A DNA stretch of 64,000 nucleotides from Tupaia tana (taxonomy: Eukaryota > Chordata > Mammalia > Scandentia > Tupaiidae): NCBI GenBank assembly GCA_026018925.1, contig JAKSZU010000029.1, positions 9,771,378 through 9,835,377 of the forward strand, read 5' to 3'. Made by a program: the position numbers and the translations under genes. Shown piece after piece: positions 1 through 12,532 of the stretch; position 1 is the first letter of the stretch, and each line of letters starts with the position of its first letter. The notes under the pieces are model-generated. The model was not told the origin of the DNA. It saw only the letters and a program-made list of their open reading frames with translations, and did no database searches.

Positions 1-1060
1 AACACTTGTAATATTTTTCTTTGTGTGCCTGGCCTTGCAGTTGTAGAGGAAATAATTCTAACCCTAAGTGGACAAGGAAACACAACAAACAAAGAAAAGC
101 TAGAGGAATTGCACTACCAGCCTTTAAGTACACCACAAAGCTATATGAACAAAAATGGCATGGGAATGTCAAAAACAAAACAAACAGACACATCCAAATT
201 TAACAGAAGAGAAAGAAATAGAAATAACTCCAGTTTTATACTCAATTGATATTCAACAATGATGCCAAGGACAGACACTGGAGACAGAACAGTACTTTCA
301 TAAATGGTACTGGAGATAGTGAATGCTGATATATGAACAACAGACTGAATTTAAGTGTAAGACTCAAAACAAAAATACAGAAGAAAAAAATAGGGAGATT
401 GCCTCAGGTATTGTTACGAGCATAGATACGTTGCAGAAGATCTGAAAATCAGAGGCATCAAAAGTGTAAAGAGACAACTGGGATTATAGCAAATGCCAAT
501 AAAATAATTCTACACAGCAAGTAATCAACAGGGTGAAGAGACATCCTGCAGGAGAGATTAAAAGTATTTTCAATCTGTTCATCTAATGAAGGATTAATAT
601 TCAGGGTATATAAGAAACTCAATAATTTCCACAGAAAATTCCCTCCCCAAAAAAACAAAACAAAGCAAGACAAAAACCCCTGTTTATAAAATTAAATCAA
701 GACATGAATAAATATTTCTAAAGAGACATATAAGAGCCAATTATGTAAAAAATGGATTATTATCTGTGCTGAAAATGTTATTGTATCCCCAAGTGGACTT
801 GTGTGAAATGCTTTCATGCTGAAAAATTCACTTTACTAGCTAACTGATATATAATAATTGAATGTATAAAATAAATTAAAATATATTTTAAAAAAAATAC
901 TTAATATCACTAATTACCAACAAAATATAAATCAAAGCTACAATGAGGTTTCACTTTACCCCAGTTAAAATTACCATTTTCTAAAAGACAAAAAACAACG
1001 AATGAGCTGGATGATGGTGGAGTGATAAAACATGACATATAGCAAAGTTATCCCACATGG
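1..1060 (+). mobile_element. old L1 ORF2 C-terminal fragment
   Basis: The sequence follows the 3' part of LINE-1 ORF2. Around 455-650 it carries the stretch in which L1s encode the region after the reverse transcriptase (a 'gggattat' segment, then 'caacagggtgaagagacatc', then a 'ggttaatat..atataa' run). Around 905-985 comes the 'caaaactacaatgaggtttcactttacccc' type segment (paraphrased) that follows further downstream in L1. Between about 720 and 890 an AT-rich block with an A tail interrupts this order and looks like an inserted L1 3' end. Frames are destroyed. The same order is seen in the younger L1 at 53,290-53,760. Confidence 0.6.
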
Positions 1061-1264
1061 GAAGATTTAGACTTCACATCTGGAGGCCTACCTGAGTGTG
1101 CCAGGCATACAAGTACCCATAATCTGGGACTTGGCTGAGTCTGGGGGTAAATAAGTTATTGAGAAACTGTTGGGAGTGCCTGTTTCTTTGTCTATGGATC
1201 TCTCTCTCCCTCTCTTTGTCTTTTTTACTGATGAAAAGAATAAACTTTAAAATAATTTTTATTG

Positions 1265-1775
1265 GAAATGGGGTTTGCCATAAAGTGCATGTGTCCTCAC
1301 CAAAGAAAGAGATAGAGAGAAAGTAAGAAATCAACCTCTTGGGGGAAGTCCATACTGCAATCCCTTCTCCTCCATTCTCCTCTTGGGCAAGCCCACAAAT
1401 GTGCCTAGCGTAATTTTCACCACTATGTCTGGAACTCAAACCATGGTCGGGAACCAGCAGTTAGCGTAATGGCTATGTCGCTGGACTCCCACGTAGTCGA
1501 CCGCGGTTCATGTCCCAGACCCGGTGGCTTAAAACTCATGCCGGGCGCGTGTGCGTGCGTGCCCAAGATCCTGAGAGGAGAATGGAGGAGAAGGGATTGC
1601 GGCGTGACCATCCCCCCTGGGGGGTGATTTCTCGCTTTCTGTCTCTATGTCTCTCTCTGTCTGTCTGGTGAGCGCACGCGCCCTATAGCAAAAATCTCTC
1701 AAAAAAAAAAAAAAAAAAACCATGGTGACCCATATGGGAGTCCAGCGTATTAACCACCATACCAGCTGCTGGCAT
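1265..1775 (-). mobile_element. old long tRNA-SINE, split by a younger copy
   Basis: A diverged minus-strand copy of the long SINE runs from about 1265 to 1447 and resumes at about 1720-1775 (ending 'ccagctgctgg'). It is interrupted by the younger plus-strand copy at 1448-1716. The inserted copy is flanked by the duplicated target 'aaaccatggt' (1438-1447 and 1717-1726). Confidence 0.8.
1448..1716 (+). mobile_element. young long tRNA-SINE
   Basis: Starts 'cgggaaccagcagttagcg', carries the A-box-like 'tagcgtaatgg' and a degraded B box, the pyrimidine-rich body and the 'ccctatagcaaaaatctctc' end, then an A tail. A 10-bp target duplication proves a separate insertion into an older SINE. Confidence 0.9.
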
Positions 1776-1804
1776 CATTGAAACAATTTGTTTTTTAAGA
1801 ACTC

Positions 1805-2042
1805 TGGGTCAGCAGGTGGCACAGTGCATAAGCTGCTGGATCCTGCATGGCCAACTGCATGATTCAAGTCCCAGACTCTATGGCTCAAAAAGTGTGCCAG
1901 CCATGTATGTAAGTGTGTATGCCTACCCAAAATCTTGAGAAGACAATAGAGGAAAATAGATTGTGCTTTCTAATTTTCTCTCTTGTTCTCAGTGTCTCTC
2001 CAATGGCATGTACACTTTCCCCGTAGCAAAATCCGAAAACAA
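1805..2042 (+). mobile_element. old long tRNA-SINE
   Basis: Diverged copy. The tRNA-like head 'gtcagcaggtggcac' is followed by 'ttcaagtcccagac', the body, and an end resembling 'cgtagcaaaat'. Confidence 0.65.
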
Positions 2043-2635
2043 AATCAGACTAGGTGCATTTCAGTCAATAGTATGAACAGTGCCTGTAATGAAAGACTAC
2101 CCAGGAAGGTTCCTGAGGGTCTCTTGAGTATGACCACTGTTTCACCTTCTGCCATGGCTGTGGAGGAGTGGGGTTGTGCCCCATCAAAGGATCACCAAAT
2201 TCCTGGGAGGTCATGGAGGCTTGGATAGGATGTCTGAGCTGGACGTGACCATGAAAGTGTTTCCATCTTTGAGTGGGTCTCACAATGCCCTAGGTCCCCT
2301 GGAGGCTTGACCAGCCTTTGGCATAAAAAGAAGGCCTGACAGAAAAAGACTGCATTTCTGGGCTCGCCTGGTCTCCAGGGTTTCGACATAGTTCCTGAAA
2401 TATTTTCTTTGTTTATTTTATTTTATTCTTTCATATTTTTCCTCATCATGTATTTTGTAATTATCTGCAGTCTTATGATGACAAGATTTACAAAACTTTG
2501 CTGATGATATTCTTTTCTACTTTAATCCTTCTAATAATTTGTCAAAAAGTACCATTACCAATTACACATATACAGTAATTCTACAGTTTTTTTTTTTGTA
2601 GTTTTTGAACAGTTGTCTAAAGATAATCATAAACT
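2043..2635. other. non-coding, no recognised feature
   Basis: No gene or recognisable repeat seen. The first 350 bases are GC-balanced and could be an old repeat. The rest is AT-rich. Short open frames here have no recognisable domain. Confidence 0.5.
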
Positions 2636-2875
2636 GGGACCAGTAGTTAGCATAATGTCTATGTCGCTGGACTCCCATGTAGTTGACCGTGGTTAAAGTC
2701 CCGGAACCAGTGGCTTAAACTCACACTGGGCACTAGTGCGTGCATGCATGTCCATGATCCCGAGAAGAGAATGGAGGAGAAGCAACTGCGGTGTGGCCAT
2801 CCCCCCTGGGGGGTGATTTCTCGCTTTCTATCTCTCTGTCTCTTTCTGTCTTTCTGGTGAGTGCACATGCCCTAT

Positions 2876-2931
<56 letters not shown>

Positions 2932-2964
2932 AAACAAAAAACTCTCCAAAAAAAAAAAAAAAAA
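2636..2964 (+). mobile_element. young long tRNA-SINE with ~50-nt A tract
   Basis: Head 'gggaccagtagttagcataatg', full body, then an A run of about 50 nt, the short 'ccaaacaaaaaactctcc' and a second A run. It is flanked by a 16-bp target duplication, 'aagataatcataaact' at 2620-2635 and a one-mismatch copy at 2965-2980. Confidence 0.92.
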
Positions 2965-3014
2965 AAGATAATCATGAACTATAACACAGTCTGACTTAGA
3001 TAACAAGGAATTCA

Positions 3015-3172
3015 GGGACCAGCCGATGGCATGGCTCTGGAACCTCACATGGCTGACTGTGGTTCAAATCCTGGATGTGGTGAATTGTTTTATCATGCTC
3101 TCTCACTCTATCCCTTTCAGATCAAGTTTTTAAAATAATAATAATAATAATAATGATAAATTAAATAATTCT
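3015..3172 (+). mobile_element. short tRNA-SINE variant
   Basis: tRNA-like head ('ggaccagccgatggcatgg', 'gtggttcaaatcctgga') followed not by the long body but by 'ctctcactctatccctttcagatcaa' and an (ATA)n-rich tail ending 'aataattctt'. This defines the short SINE type seen repeatedly in this window. Confidence 0.75.
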
Positions 3173-5395
3173 TAAAAAATGAATCAAAGATAAAATATAA
3201 TATGCTACTAAATCTCATCACCCTGATTTTCAAAAGTATCTAACCTTGCAAATCATTTATAAAATGTTACATGTTACATATTCTTTAATTGATACTATAC
3301 AAAAACCATAGTAAAATATCTTTAAATAAGCAAGTAGAAGACAAAGGGAAGGCCTGTCTGGGTGTGGGCATGACATGTGGGTGTGGCCTATAGAAAAGCT
3401 GAAAGGACTGCATGGGCAGAACCTTGAAGGAATGGGGTCTTGTGAGTAGGACTACGAGTGAAGCTTTCATGTGAGCCATGTCTGAGCCCACCCTTCCCCC
3501 TGCCACCCTGGCTTATTTTCCTTCCTAAAATTTCTAAGCTGGGTCCATCTGGATAGTTTGGGGTCCAGCAAACTGGGTTGCATCCAACTACTCAATTTAA
3601 ATATTTCACACAACTCAAGGGAAAAGCCTAAAACTGTGAGAGGCTGATGCTAGGTCAGAGATGTTTTCTTAAGAGAACATGGTGCCTCCAAATCCCTTTT
3701 GTAGCCAGTGCCTGGAGGTGTGACTTGGCATGGTGGGGACCTTGGGACTAGTGCAAGTTGGGAAGATGCAGAAGTCCACACTCTGGTTCTGAGAGTAGGT
3801 TGTATAATTACAATTATTCAAGTCTAGGGTGGTCTGTGATAGGAATGAACACTAGAATGTGACCTTACAGTTCTTGCAAATTTTGATATTGAACAAGGTC
3901 CTTTATATTCTTATTTCCATCTCAATTCCCATTGACTGAGAAGGTTGGGATGCAGCCTTGGGTTCAGGGTTGGGTATTCCTGGGCAGGACCTGGACCTAA
4001 GGGCAGAGAGCTGAGGCTTTGCTTCAGGAAGAACAGATTTTCTATTTGTAGTCTGCTAGGTATATATGCCCATCTCTTCTTCACATTTAGCTTGCTTTAT
4101 TTCAGGCTTCTTGAGCTGATTCATAAATTCAAATATTTTGGAGACAAATGTGAATATGAACCGGTAATTTGCCAGTAATTTCTAAATGTATTGGAATTCT
4201 AAACATTTCCATAATTTCACACCTTGAGATTCTCAATGGGCACTTTTATTTTCAGAGACTATTTTACCTCAGGACCTATGTATTAACTGTCACTTATTAA
4301 CATCCTAAGTATCTTGTACTGTACAGAACATCATCAAAATAATCACTGCTGAAATTTTAATTAGGGTTTATATTCCAGACAACCAACTAAAATGAGTAAT
4401 ATGTGCTGTTACCTTGTTGGTCCCCATGGCCAGGAACTCATTGCCTCTCCCCATTATTCTTGGAGTCAGGAGTGTTGTTCTCACAAAACAGCTCATGCTC
4501 AGTGCTGAAACATCTTACTACAGTTTCTCCTGCTGTCTTCTCAGTGTCAAGTCTCTGAAGATCTGCTCTGCACACTTCAGAATCCAGGAACATCTACCAT
4601 GCACACGTTCTATCATCCTTCATTTAGAAAACTCACCTTCTCTCCCCACTCACAGGCTGGATTGTCTCTCCACTATGGCTATCTCCAACATTCAGGAAAT
4701 AACAGTTATTCATCAAATAGTAGTTAAGGAGTATCCTTTCATTACTTGCTTGATTCTAGACATTTACAGGTACAGAATAGTTGTCAACCAATCTCCAAAT
4801 AGTATGTTTTGTCCTTGAAGATAAGTATGATATTTTACTCATCTTTCTAGTTCTCATTTCATGCAAACACATAGTAATTGCCCAATACCTGTATTTGTTT
4901 GATTAATAATTATTATACATGTCACACATATAGTTCCTAGCCTCCCCTCAGGAGGCAACATTTTACCTACTTAGATAAATTTATATTAATGCATTAGTAG
5001 AAAATGATAGAAATAGGGAAATGACTCTTCCAGTCTAACAAGAATTTTAAATATATAATATGAGGAAATTGCTTCACACATGAGGTAGTTCACCAGATTT
5101 TGAGATGGGACTAAAGAGAACCCAAAAAATCACTTTGATATCTATCACTTCCTGGTTTAGATTGGGTTGGGCTCCTCCTTAATTTGTACCACAGGGGAGC
5201 ACAATCTTGTGTCAAAGGGCCAATAAAATACCACTGCAGAAGTTACATAGGTTTCTACACATTCTTTCCATTTATAGTAATGCATGCAATGTGAATTTAC
5301 TTTGATATTTTTGAGATAAAATTTATTTTTACTGGTAACATACAAAATGAATAAATGTAAAGGCAAACAATAGAATAAAAAAGTTTGCAAATTCA
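3173..5395. other. non-coding, no recognised gene
   Basis: About 2.2 kb with no convincing gene. A 134-codon open frame at 4414-4818 has no recognisable domain. I see no LTR, L1 or SINE signature here. Confidence 0.45.
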
Positions 5396-5399
5396 TTCA

Positions 5400-5647
5400 T
5401 TTTTTTTTTTTTTAAGTTTTGTCATAGAGCATGTTCACTAACTAGAGAAAGACTGAAGAAGTGAGAAATCACCCACTAGGGGTGATGATCAAGCCACAGT
5501 TCCTTCTCCTCCATTCTCCTCTCAGGATTATGAGCACACACACATATGAACACAGTATGATTTTCAAACCACCAGCTCTAGAATTCAAACCACAGTCAGC
5601 CATATGGGAGTCCAGTGCCTTAACCAACATGCAATCTGCTGGACCCT
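5400..5647 (-). mobile_element. old long tRNA-SINE
   Basis: Reverse-oriented copy. It begins with the T run (the A tail), then 'gttttgtcatagagcatg', the reversed body, and the reversed head ending in 'caatctgctggacc'. Confidence 0.75.
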
Positions 5648-6067
5648 CAAGTTAATTCTTTCTGGAAGAAAAAAGTCTTTTACCTCATAAAGGCTAGCAT
5701 CCATAATATAAACAGAATTCCCAAATTCACCAAAATAAAACCCTCCTATCCAGTCAAGACTAGTATCCAGAATATAAACAGAATCCCCACATTCACCAGG
5801 AAAAAAACAAAAAATAGACTTAAGGGGATAAAGCCATGAGCAGACATTTTACCAGAGATAAGATACAGATGTCATAAAAGCATAATATGCTTTATTTATC
5901 ATCACCTATTTATGAAATGTACATTAAAGCAATGAGATATCAATCAATACACACACCTATCAGAGTGCTTAACGTTTAAAAAATGAAATAAAGTCAATTC
6001 AGAAAGAAACTGAAGAAATGATCACTCATCCCTTGATGATCAGAATGCAAAATTATATAGCCTTTTT

Positions 6068-6336
6068 TAATTCTTTTTTTTTTTTTTTGAGAGGTTTTTG
6101 CTGTAGGGCATGTGTGCTCACCAGAAAGACAGAGAGAGACAGAGAGATAGAGTGAGAAATCACTCCCCAGGGGGGATGGTCTTGTCACAATCCCTTCTCC
6201 TCCATTCTCCTCTCGGGATCTTGGGCACGCACGCACATGCACCCGGCATGAGTTTAAGCCGCTGGGTCCAGGACTCGAACTAAGGTCAACTACATGGGAG
6301 TTCAGCAACATAGCCATTATGCTAACTCCTGGTCCC
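6068..6336 (-). mobile_element. long tRNA-SINE
   Basis: Complete reverse copy from the T run through 'gaggtttttgctgtagggc' to the reversed head 'ctaactcctggtccc'. Flanked by an imperfect duplication of 'aaaattatatagc'. Confidence 0.85.
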
Positions 6337-6375
6337 AAAATCATATAGCTCTTTTGTAGAACAGTTAGGCAGTTT

Positions 6376-6626
6376 CTTTCTTTTTCAAATTAGCTAGATA
6401 GCGCATATGCTTACCAGAGATTGAGACAGAGAGAGAAAGCAAGAAGGTACACCCATGGCAATGGTCACACCACAATCTCTTCTCCATCTCTCCCTCCTTT
6501 CGGGGTTATGAGCATGCACATACCTGTGCTTGACATGGTTTTTAAGATGCTAAGACTGGGACTTAAACCATACAGCAAGTCATGTGGCATCCAGCAGCTT
6601 TAACCACATCACCAGCTGCCACCAGC
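6376..6626 (-). mobile_element. old long tRNA-SINE
   Basis: Diverged reverse copy: 'gatagcgcatatgcttaccagag' part (paraphrased), purine-rich body, and reversed head ending 'caccagctgcc'. Confidence 0.7.
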
Positions 6627-7089
6627 TAGACAGTTTCTAATAAAATTGATATGCCTTTACTATGTGAATGCTCAGACAGTGTACTGTATTTGCCCTATGG
6701 AAGATTACTCAACAGGAATAAAGTTAACCAATTACAGGACTATTTGAATGACTCTCCAGAAAATGATGTGAGTTGAAAAGTCCAATCACAAAATATTAGG
6801 TAATCTGTGATCCCATCTATATCACATCTTTGGAATGACAAATTCATGGAAGTGGGAAAGAAACTTGTGGTTGCAAATAATGATGGCCATAGTGGTGAGC
6901 AGGAGAAAACTGGGATGCTGTTACAGGACAGCAGGACACAAATTGTGCGATTAAAAGCATTTGTAGTTTTACTAAGTAAATAGGGAAATAAACCTACATA
7001 TGGAACAAAATACCAAAAAATAAACACACACACATACAGAAATATATGCAAGGAAGTACTAAGAAAAGTGGTAAAATTCATATAGGTGG

Positions 7090-9248
7090 GTAGAATAATT
7101 ATATTCTTGTCAACATTGCAGTTTAGATATTTTCACATATTTGTGCTTTCCTATAGATTTATACAAGAAAATCAAGCAAGAACAGTTCTTTGGCAGCCCT
7201 TTCTACAAGGCCAGCCCTGGGTCTATACTTCCCTGGCTTGTCTGAGATCTTGAAATAACCCTGTGTTTTTGGTCTCCTTTTACCTCAGTTTTCACAGGAG
7301 AAAACTGTAGCTCACAGAGGTGAACTGACCTTCCTAACACATAGCTTGCAAGTGGCCAAGGTGGCACCGTGCTGTAGGAAAGGGAGAACTTCCCTTTGGA
7401 ATTGCAGGCCCAGGGTTTGTTGGGAGGTGGGTAACTTGGGGTAGGTGCACAGGAAGTAGATAATGTAAAAGGGTTGCCCTTCTGGAAGGCTCCATGTCAT
7501 CTTCTAGGTTCCCACATGTGCCTACCCGGAAGGCTTCCAGCTGCATGCCATCCAGAATCTTGGCTAATGCACTTCCCTGCTAGAGTGAGATGATGGATGG
7601 ATGGTTAACTCAATATGATCCTCAGCCACATGCAAACACTGGTACTCATAATGTGAAGTGAAAAAAAATGCAAAGTATTTTCTCACATATTCCTACAGAA
7701 ATATGAAAACTGATTTTGTATCTCATCAAGGATAAGGTGGATGGTGGGGTGAAGGAGGGGAGGAGACTGAGACTCCTTGGAGTAAATCCTGAGTCACTGT
7801 AGAAGGAGAGCCTTGGGAGGAGCCCTGAGAATCTTCAGGGCAGTATATTGGCAGAAGCCTCCCCAGACATCTCCAGGCCCAGCTTGTAAACACTCAAGTC
7901 TGTATTTACTTAAGCCAGCTCAACCCCTTTATTAGCTGCATGGGTAACTGTTTCTCACCCAGACAGAGGGAGGAGGGATCCTCACTGACCATGGCAGTCT
8001 CCTGGAGCCATCAGCTAATGGCAATGAGGCCAGGAAGCACCAGAGCCCTGTCTGGTCTTGTCACTCTTTCTGCCCAGCTGACCTTCTGATCCTGAATTAG
8101 GCAAATAGCCGTACCCTCATAGACCACAGTCCTGGGATGAAAACAGATGACAGTCCAGAGCTCAGGGTTAATGTGAAACAGACATATGGACCCTGCTCCA
8201 GCACTCCTCTTACTGTCCTGCCAGCCATGACCTGAGGTGTAGACTCAATGAGCTATCAGGTCTCTACTTCATTAACAACCTAGTCTTGCCCAGAATATGT
8301 TCACCCCACAGGTCCTCACATTCTCTCCAGCCAAAGAGAGGCGTGTGAGATATTTTAGGTGGGACTAGGATTGTGGCCAACCCTAAAGTTCCCCATGTTA
8401 CCTTTGCATTCTTTCTCACAACTGGTCAGGAGATTCAGTGGTGAGGGCTGGGCATATTTTTGCAGAATTAGGAAAGGTTTTCACTCTGGAATTTTCTGAG
8501 CCCAAATCCTTGGAAGTTGAGATGGAGCAAAACATCTGGCTCTCTCAAAGGACTCCAGCTAAGGGAGGTAAGTAGGGGATGTTTCTGGAATGTAGGTGCC
8601 TAGTCATCTGGGTTCCAAGTTCTTTTGGTATTTATTGTCAATGAACTGAGGCCACTTCCTGTGGTCTCTTTTTTTTCTATGCTACTCAGATTCTATTTTT
8701 CCTAGGTCCCCTCTGGGCCATTAACTGCTCACCCTCATTCCATGCTGAATCCACAACTGAACACACCTATACCATGTGAGGGCCCACCCACAGACATAGG
8801 GAAGGCTCCCAGCTCCAAGGAGAAAGAACTGGAATCACTGCTGGATCCTCCTTGTTTTCAGGGCTGTGGCCTGGACAAGCCATTTTTGTCTTACGGGGTC
8901 CTTCCCTTTATACTCACTTGTACAATGGCGATTGTTCAAGTCTCTGCTTTTAGGGATGTCACCAGGTATATGTACCTCTAATACCTATATAATCCATGGG
9001 CTAGTGCCATATGTAGCAAATACACAAACTTAGAGATGGAAGTATTACACAATGGGGTGGGAGGTAGCATTAAATACAACTTCAAACAGCCTGAATTCTG
9101 ATCTGCAATATATGAAAAGTCATTTTTCCATTGTTCTTCTTGACTTTACTTTCTAATCTGCACCAAAGGAAGGTTGGAATTAACTGAAATTCAGATACTG
9201 ACTCTCTGATGAGAAACTTATCAGTGTTTTCCATTATATTTAGATTTA
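7090..9248. other. non-coding, no recognised gene or repeat
   Basis: About 2.2 kb of base-balanced DNA. It contains only short open frames without recognisable domains, and no SINE or L1 signature. It may be unique sequence or very old repeats. Confidence 0.45.
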
Positions 9249-9249
9249 G

Positions 9250-9416
9250 AGGGGCCAACAGGTGGCACGATGGTTAAGATGCTAGTTTCACACATGGCCA
9301 ATTGCGGTTCAAGTCCTGGAACTGGCAGCTTGTTTTCTCACTCCATTCTCTTCCCCTTGTCTTTCTGGTCAAATTGAAGCATAATAATAACCAAAATTGA
9401 ATAAATAATTCTTTAG
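9250..9416 (+). mobile_element. short tRNA-SINE variant
   Basis: Head 'gaggggccaacaggtggcac', B-box-like 'ggttcaagtcc', then the short tail 'ctttctggtcaaattgaa' and an AT-rich end 'aataaataattcttta'. Confidence 0.85.
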
Positions 9417-10464
9417 AATTACAGCCTAGTGCCTCATGTTGGCCTATGGAATTATGAGTTTCCTAGAACCCCATAATTGCTCTCAGCGATTACTGATCAC
9501 TGGTTCACGAATCCTAGTGTAATGATCTCCTCTCTGGGTTAGACTGCATTTAGTTACTGGCTTCTAGACCAAAAAAAAATTTTAAATTAAAAATATAAAA
9601 ATATAACTAATGCTCCTACCAAGAATGTGTTTGTGATTTCTGTCTGGCTCCCTCTCTCCTGTGTTTATTCTGTCTATCCCATCCCTGAATATTGGAAATC
9701 AAAATCAAAATTTCAGTTGCTTTATGGTAAGGCTCCACTGGCAAAGAATTAACAGAAGGCCCAAGCCAATAAACAAGAATGTGTACTCCATTCCAAATGA
9801 ACCTGCCAATAACTCATGATTTCATAAACTGATTCTGCTTCATGAGGGCCTCAGCTGAGACCACAACCTCATCCTCCTGAGACATCTGGAGGCAAAACAA
9901 CTAGCTCAGCTGGACCTTGGTTCAGGTCCACACTGTCAGGTAATAATAAGATTTTTGTAAGCTTCAAAATTTGGTGTAAATTTGTCTCACAGAAACAGAG
10001 ACTAGTAAAGATTTCCAGGCCCTGAGGCCTGGCTCTACCCTGCTTTCTCCCTCCTTTTTCCTTCTAGACACCCTCCACCCACACTAGTGTGTTATAACTA
10101 CCTCTCTGGTCTAATTTTCCTCTTCCTCCTAGTCTCTAGACAGCTGAGCCTTTACCCTGAAACATTGCTAGTGGATATGTGTATGGCTGGCTTCACTTAT
10201 CTTCCTGGTCAGTGCAAAATTGTCATTTTATTGAGGCTTCTTTTAGATGCCAACCAAGTGGCCCCAAGCTTGCCCTCACAACACCTGCTTAGTTTCACTT
10301 GAGCGCTTTGTGTTTTTTACTCACTTCAGACAGTAAACTCCTCCAGGCAGAGATTATGGTTTTTAGTTCAACACCAGGGTTAACACTGTGCCTGTACAAA
10401 ATAAGTGCTGAGGACACAGTTGCTTTATGAGTGAAATTATCTTGGAGCTTTGTTACTACCTTTG
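9417..10464. other. non-coding, no recognised gene
   Basis: No gene or repeat recognised. The open frame at 10087-10302 has no identifiable domain. Confidence 0.4.
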
Positions 10465-10477
10465 AGCAGCTCATATT

Positions 10478-10725
10478 TTTTTTTAGAGGTTTTTGCTGTA
10501 GGGCATGAGCACTCACCAGACAGAGAAAGTAAGAGAGACAGAAAGTGAGAAATCATCCCCCAGGGGGGATGTCCATGCTGCAATCCCTTCTCCTCTATTC
10601 TCTTCTCGGGATCTTGGGCATGCATGCACACGTGCCCGGAGTGAGTTAAAGCCACTCGGTCCAGGACTCGAACTTGACTACATGGGAGTCCAGAGACATA
10701 GTCATTACACTAATTGTTGGTCCCC
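10478..10725 (-). mobile_element. long tRNA-SINE
   Basis: Reverse copy flanked by the 13-bp perfect duplication 'agcagctcatatt' (10465-10477 and 10726-10738). The T run is short. The reversed head reads 'ctaattgttggtcccc'. Confidence 0.9.
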
Positions 10726-10738
10726 AGCAGCTCATATT

Positions 10739-12530
10739 AAAGATATGGATTATCATCACATTTTGAAAATGCAGAGTGGGTAAGAGACAGGGGCAGCCAA
10801 AATAAACTCCAAGTGGATCTTCCCAGCTCACTGCTTCAGCAGAGTAGAGTGTGTACAATGTGCTCTTGTGTGGTCACAGACATAACTACAGCCCGAGGCA
10901 TGAAAACCCAAAACAACACACACCTTTGGTTGGCAGTCCTCAAGGCAGTGGCTCCCCAAGGGCTAAAATAGATAAAAGAGCAGGATCACAAGCTTCCAGG
11001 GAAACTTAGGAGCACAGAAGCCTCCTTCTCTCACTGATTCCACTGTCTTGGACAGTTTAGTTCACTCAAGGCCTCACTCTAGCCAGACACTGGATGAATG
11101 GTCCCATGTTCAGCCACATTCTGCATTACCCCATGCAGTACCCCAAGCCTCAAGGCTGCTCTCTACTCTGAGAAACTCCCAGTAGAAAACATTTCCAAGG
11201 ATCTCAGTGCACAGTGGGTCATCAGTAGATAATCAAGTCCCACAGTCCCTTCTCTGAACCTGTGCAGTTCTTCAGATAACTCAGTCAATGCATCCCTGTC
11301 TTGATCCATTTTCTGATTTTATATATGAATATCAACTGGACAATTTATTTTAAAAGGGGTTTATTTAACTAATATTTTTGGAGGCTGAGAAGTCCAACAC
11401 CAATGTGCCAGCATCAGGTGAGTACATTCCTGCTGTCATGACATGGCGTGAGGCATCTCATGGCAAGAGGGCAAGCATGTGTCTGCTCAGGTTCTCTCCT
11501 TTCTACAAAGCCAAGAGTCCCACTATGAGGCTCTCACCCAGATAACTGCATCTAATTCTAATTATGTCCCAGAGGCCCACCCCCCACTACTGTAAACATA
11601 TGAATTTGTGGTTAAATTTCCCACACATAAAACCTAGGACACACATTCAAACTACAACAATCTAACTTTGGAAGAGGTATCTGAGTTCTCCTCTCCTGTG
11701 ACCCATTTGCAGTGGGGAAGGGAACTCATTCTCATTTCTAGTGCCCAGAATGGTGGATTCAGGTCCATACTTTGAAGTTTCCCTAGGGAATTCTGGCTAA
11801 GAAAGACTGGAGGACCTTGGGAACCCACCACCATCAACCCGGCATTTTTACACTTCCCCATGATTTGAGGTCCAAGTATGTTGCTGAGGGATTGGATATC
11901 CTGCATCCTAACCCAGCTGTCTCCACCTCTATTCTTTCCCCTTGATCCTTCCCAGTATCATCTTTTTCCTGATCCCACATGTAAATTTACCATGCGTGTG
12001 CCTGTGTGCAAGTGGCAATGCTGAATCAATGACCTCTTATAGGGTGTGGTGGGCTGTGTTCCCCTAGCATCTTAGGAAATTTAATCTCAATGTCACATCA
12101 CATGGGAACAATTGAGTTTTGGCTCAAGAGACTGAAAACTTCCCTCCTACTTTGAACTCTGCTCACCTCACATGGAGAGGCAATCTGTCTCTCTCCAGAA
12201 CTGTTTCTCATTTTTTCTTATGAAACATTGGGCTTCATCCTGCATAAACTATACTCAGCCTAGACAGGTTCTAGGCGACCTTCCTTCTTGGTTGAGTGTG
12301 TGTAAGACACTTTTGGGTCAATCTGAAAATCACACTGAATAAAGACTGAACAAAAATATATGAATAATTATTACAGTACTGAAGTATTATGTACATAACA
12401 ACAGTGAGGGCACACTTTGATAAACATGTGCTTAACTTGTAAGTAAGTTTTTATTTAAAAATGTCACTTGTTATTGATCTTATAACTTAAGACATAAGTA
12501 ATGTTTAATCTACTCTTAGGAGATAAATAA
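10739..12530. other. non-coding; contains one probable ancient repeat
   Basis: No gene recognised. The segment at about 11,340-11,655 (from 'ggtttatttaactaatattttt' type sequence to 'cacattcaaactacaaca') resembles a widely dispersed eutherian repeat with the order 'gaggctgagaagtccaa', 'ctcatggcaagagggcaagc', 'aattatgtcccagaggccc'. I cannot name its family with confidence. Confidence 0.4.
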
Positions 12531-12532
12531 GA

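Larger units (their letters stand above)
5690..7080 (+). mobile_element. old L1 3' region interrupted by two SINEs
   Basis: The block at 5838-6060 resembles the L1 ORF2 end ('gagcagacattttacc', then 'aatgagatatcaatcaatacacac'). 6640-7080 resembles an old L1 tail of the 'gaagattactcaacaggaataaa' type. Minus-strand SINEs at about 6070 and 6376 split it. All frames are lost. The call rests on remembered order, not alignment. Confidence 0.45.

Noticed and set aside
1423..1723. Recurring open frames in SINEs, seen with nearly the same protein at 1.4, 15.6, 34.8, 36.0, 32.7 and 55.6 kb
   Set aside because: They are translations of the same SINE on either strand. They end with the element and differ by frame, so they are not genes.
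4414..4818. 134-codon open frame
   Set aside because: No recognisable domain, signal or homology, with composition like the surrounding DNA. This length is expected by chance in 64 kb.
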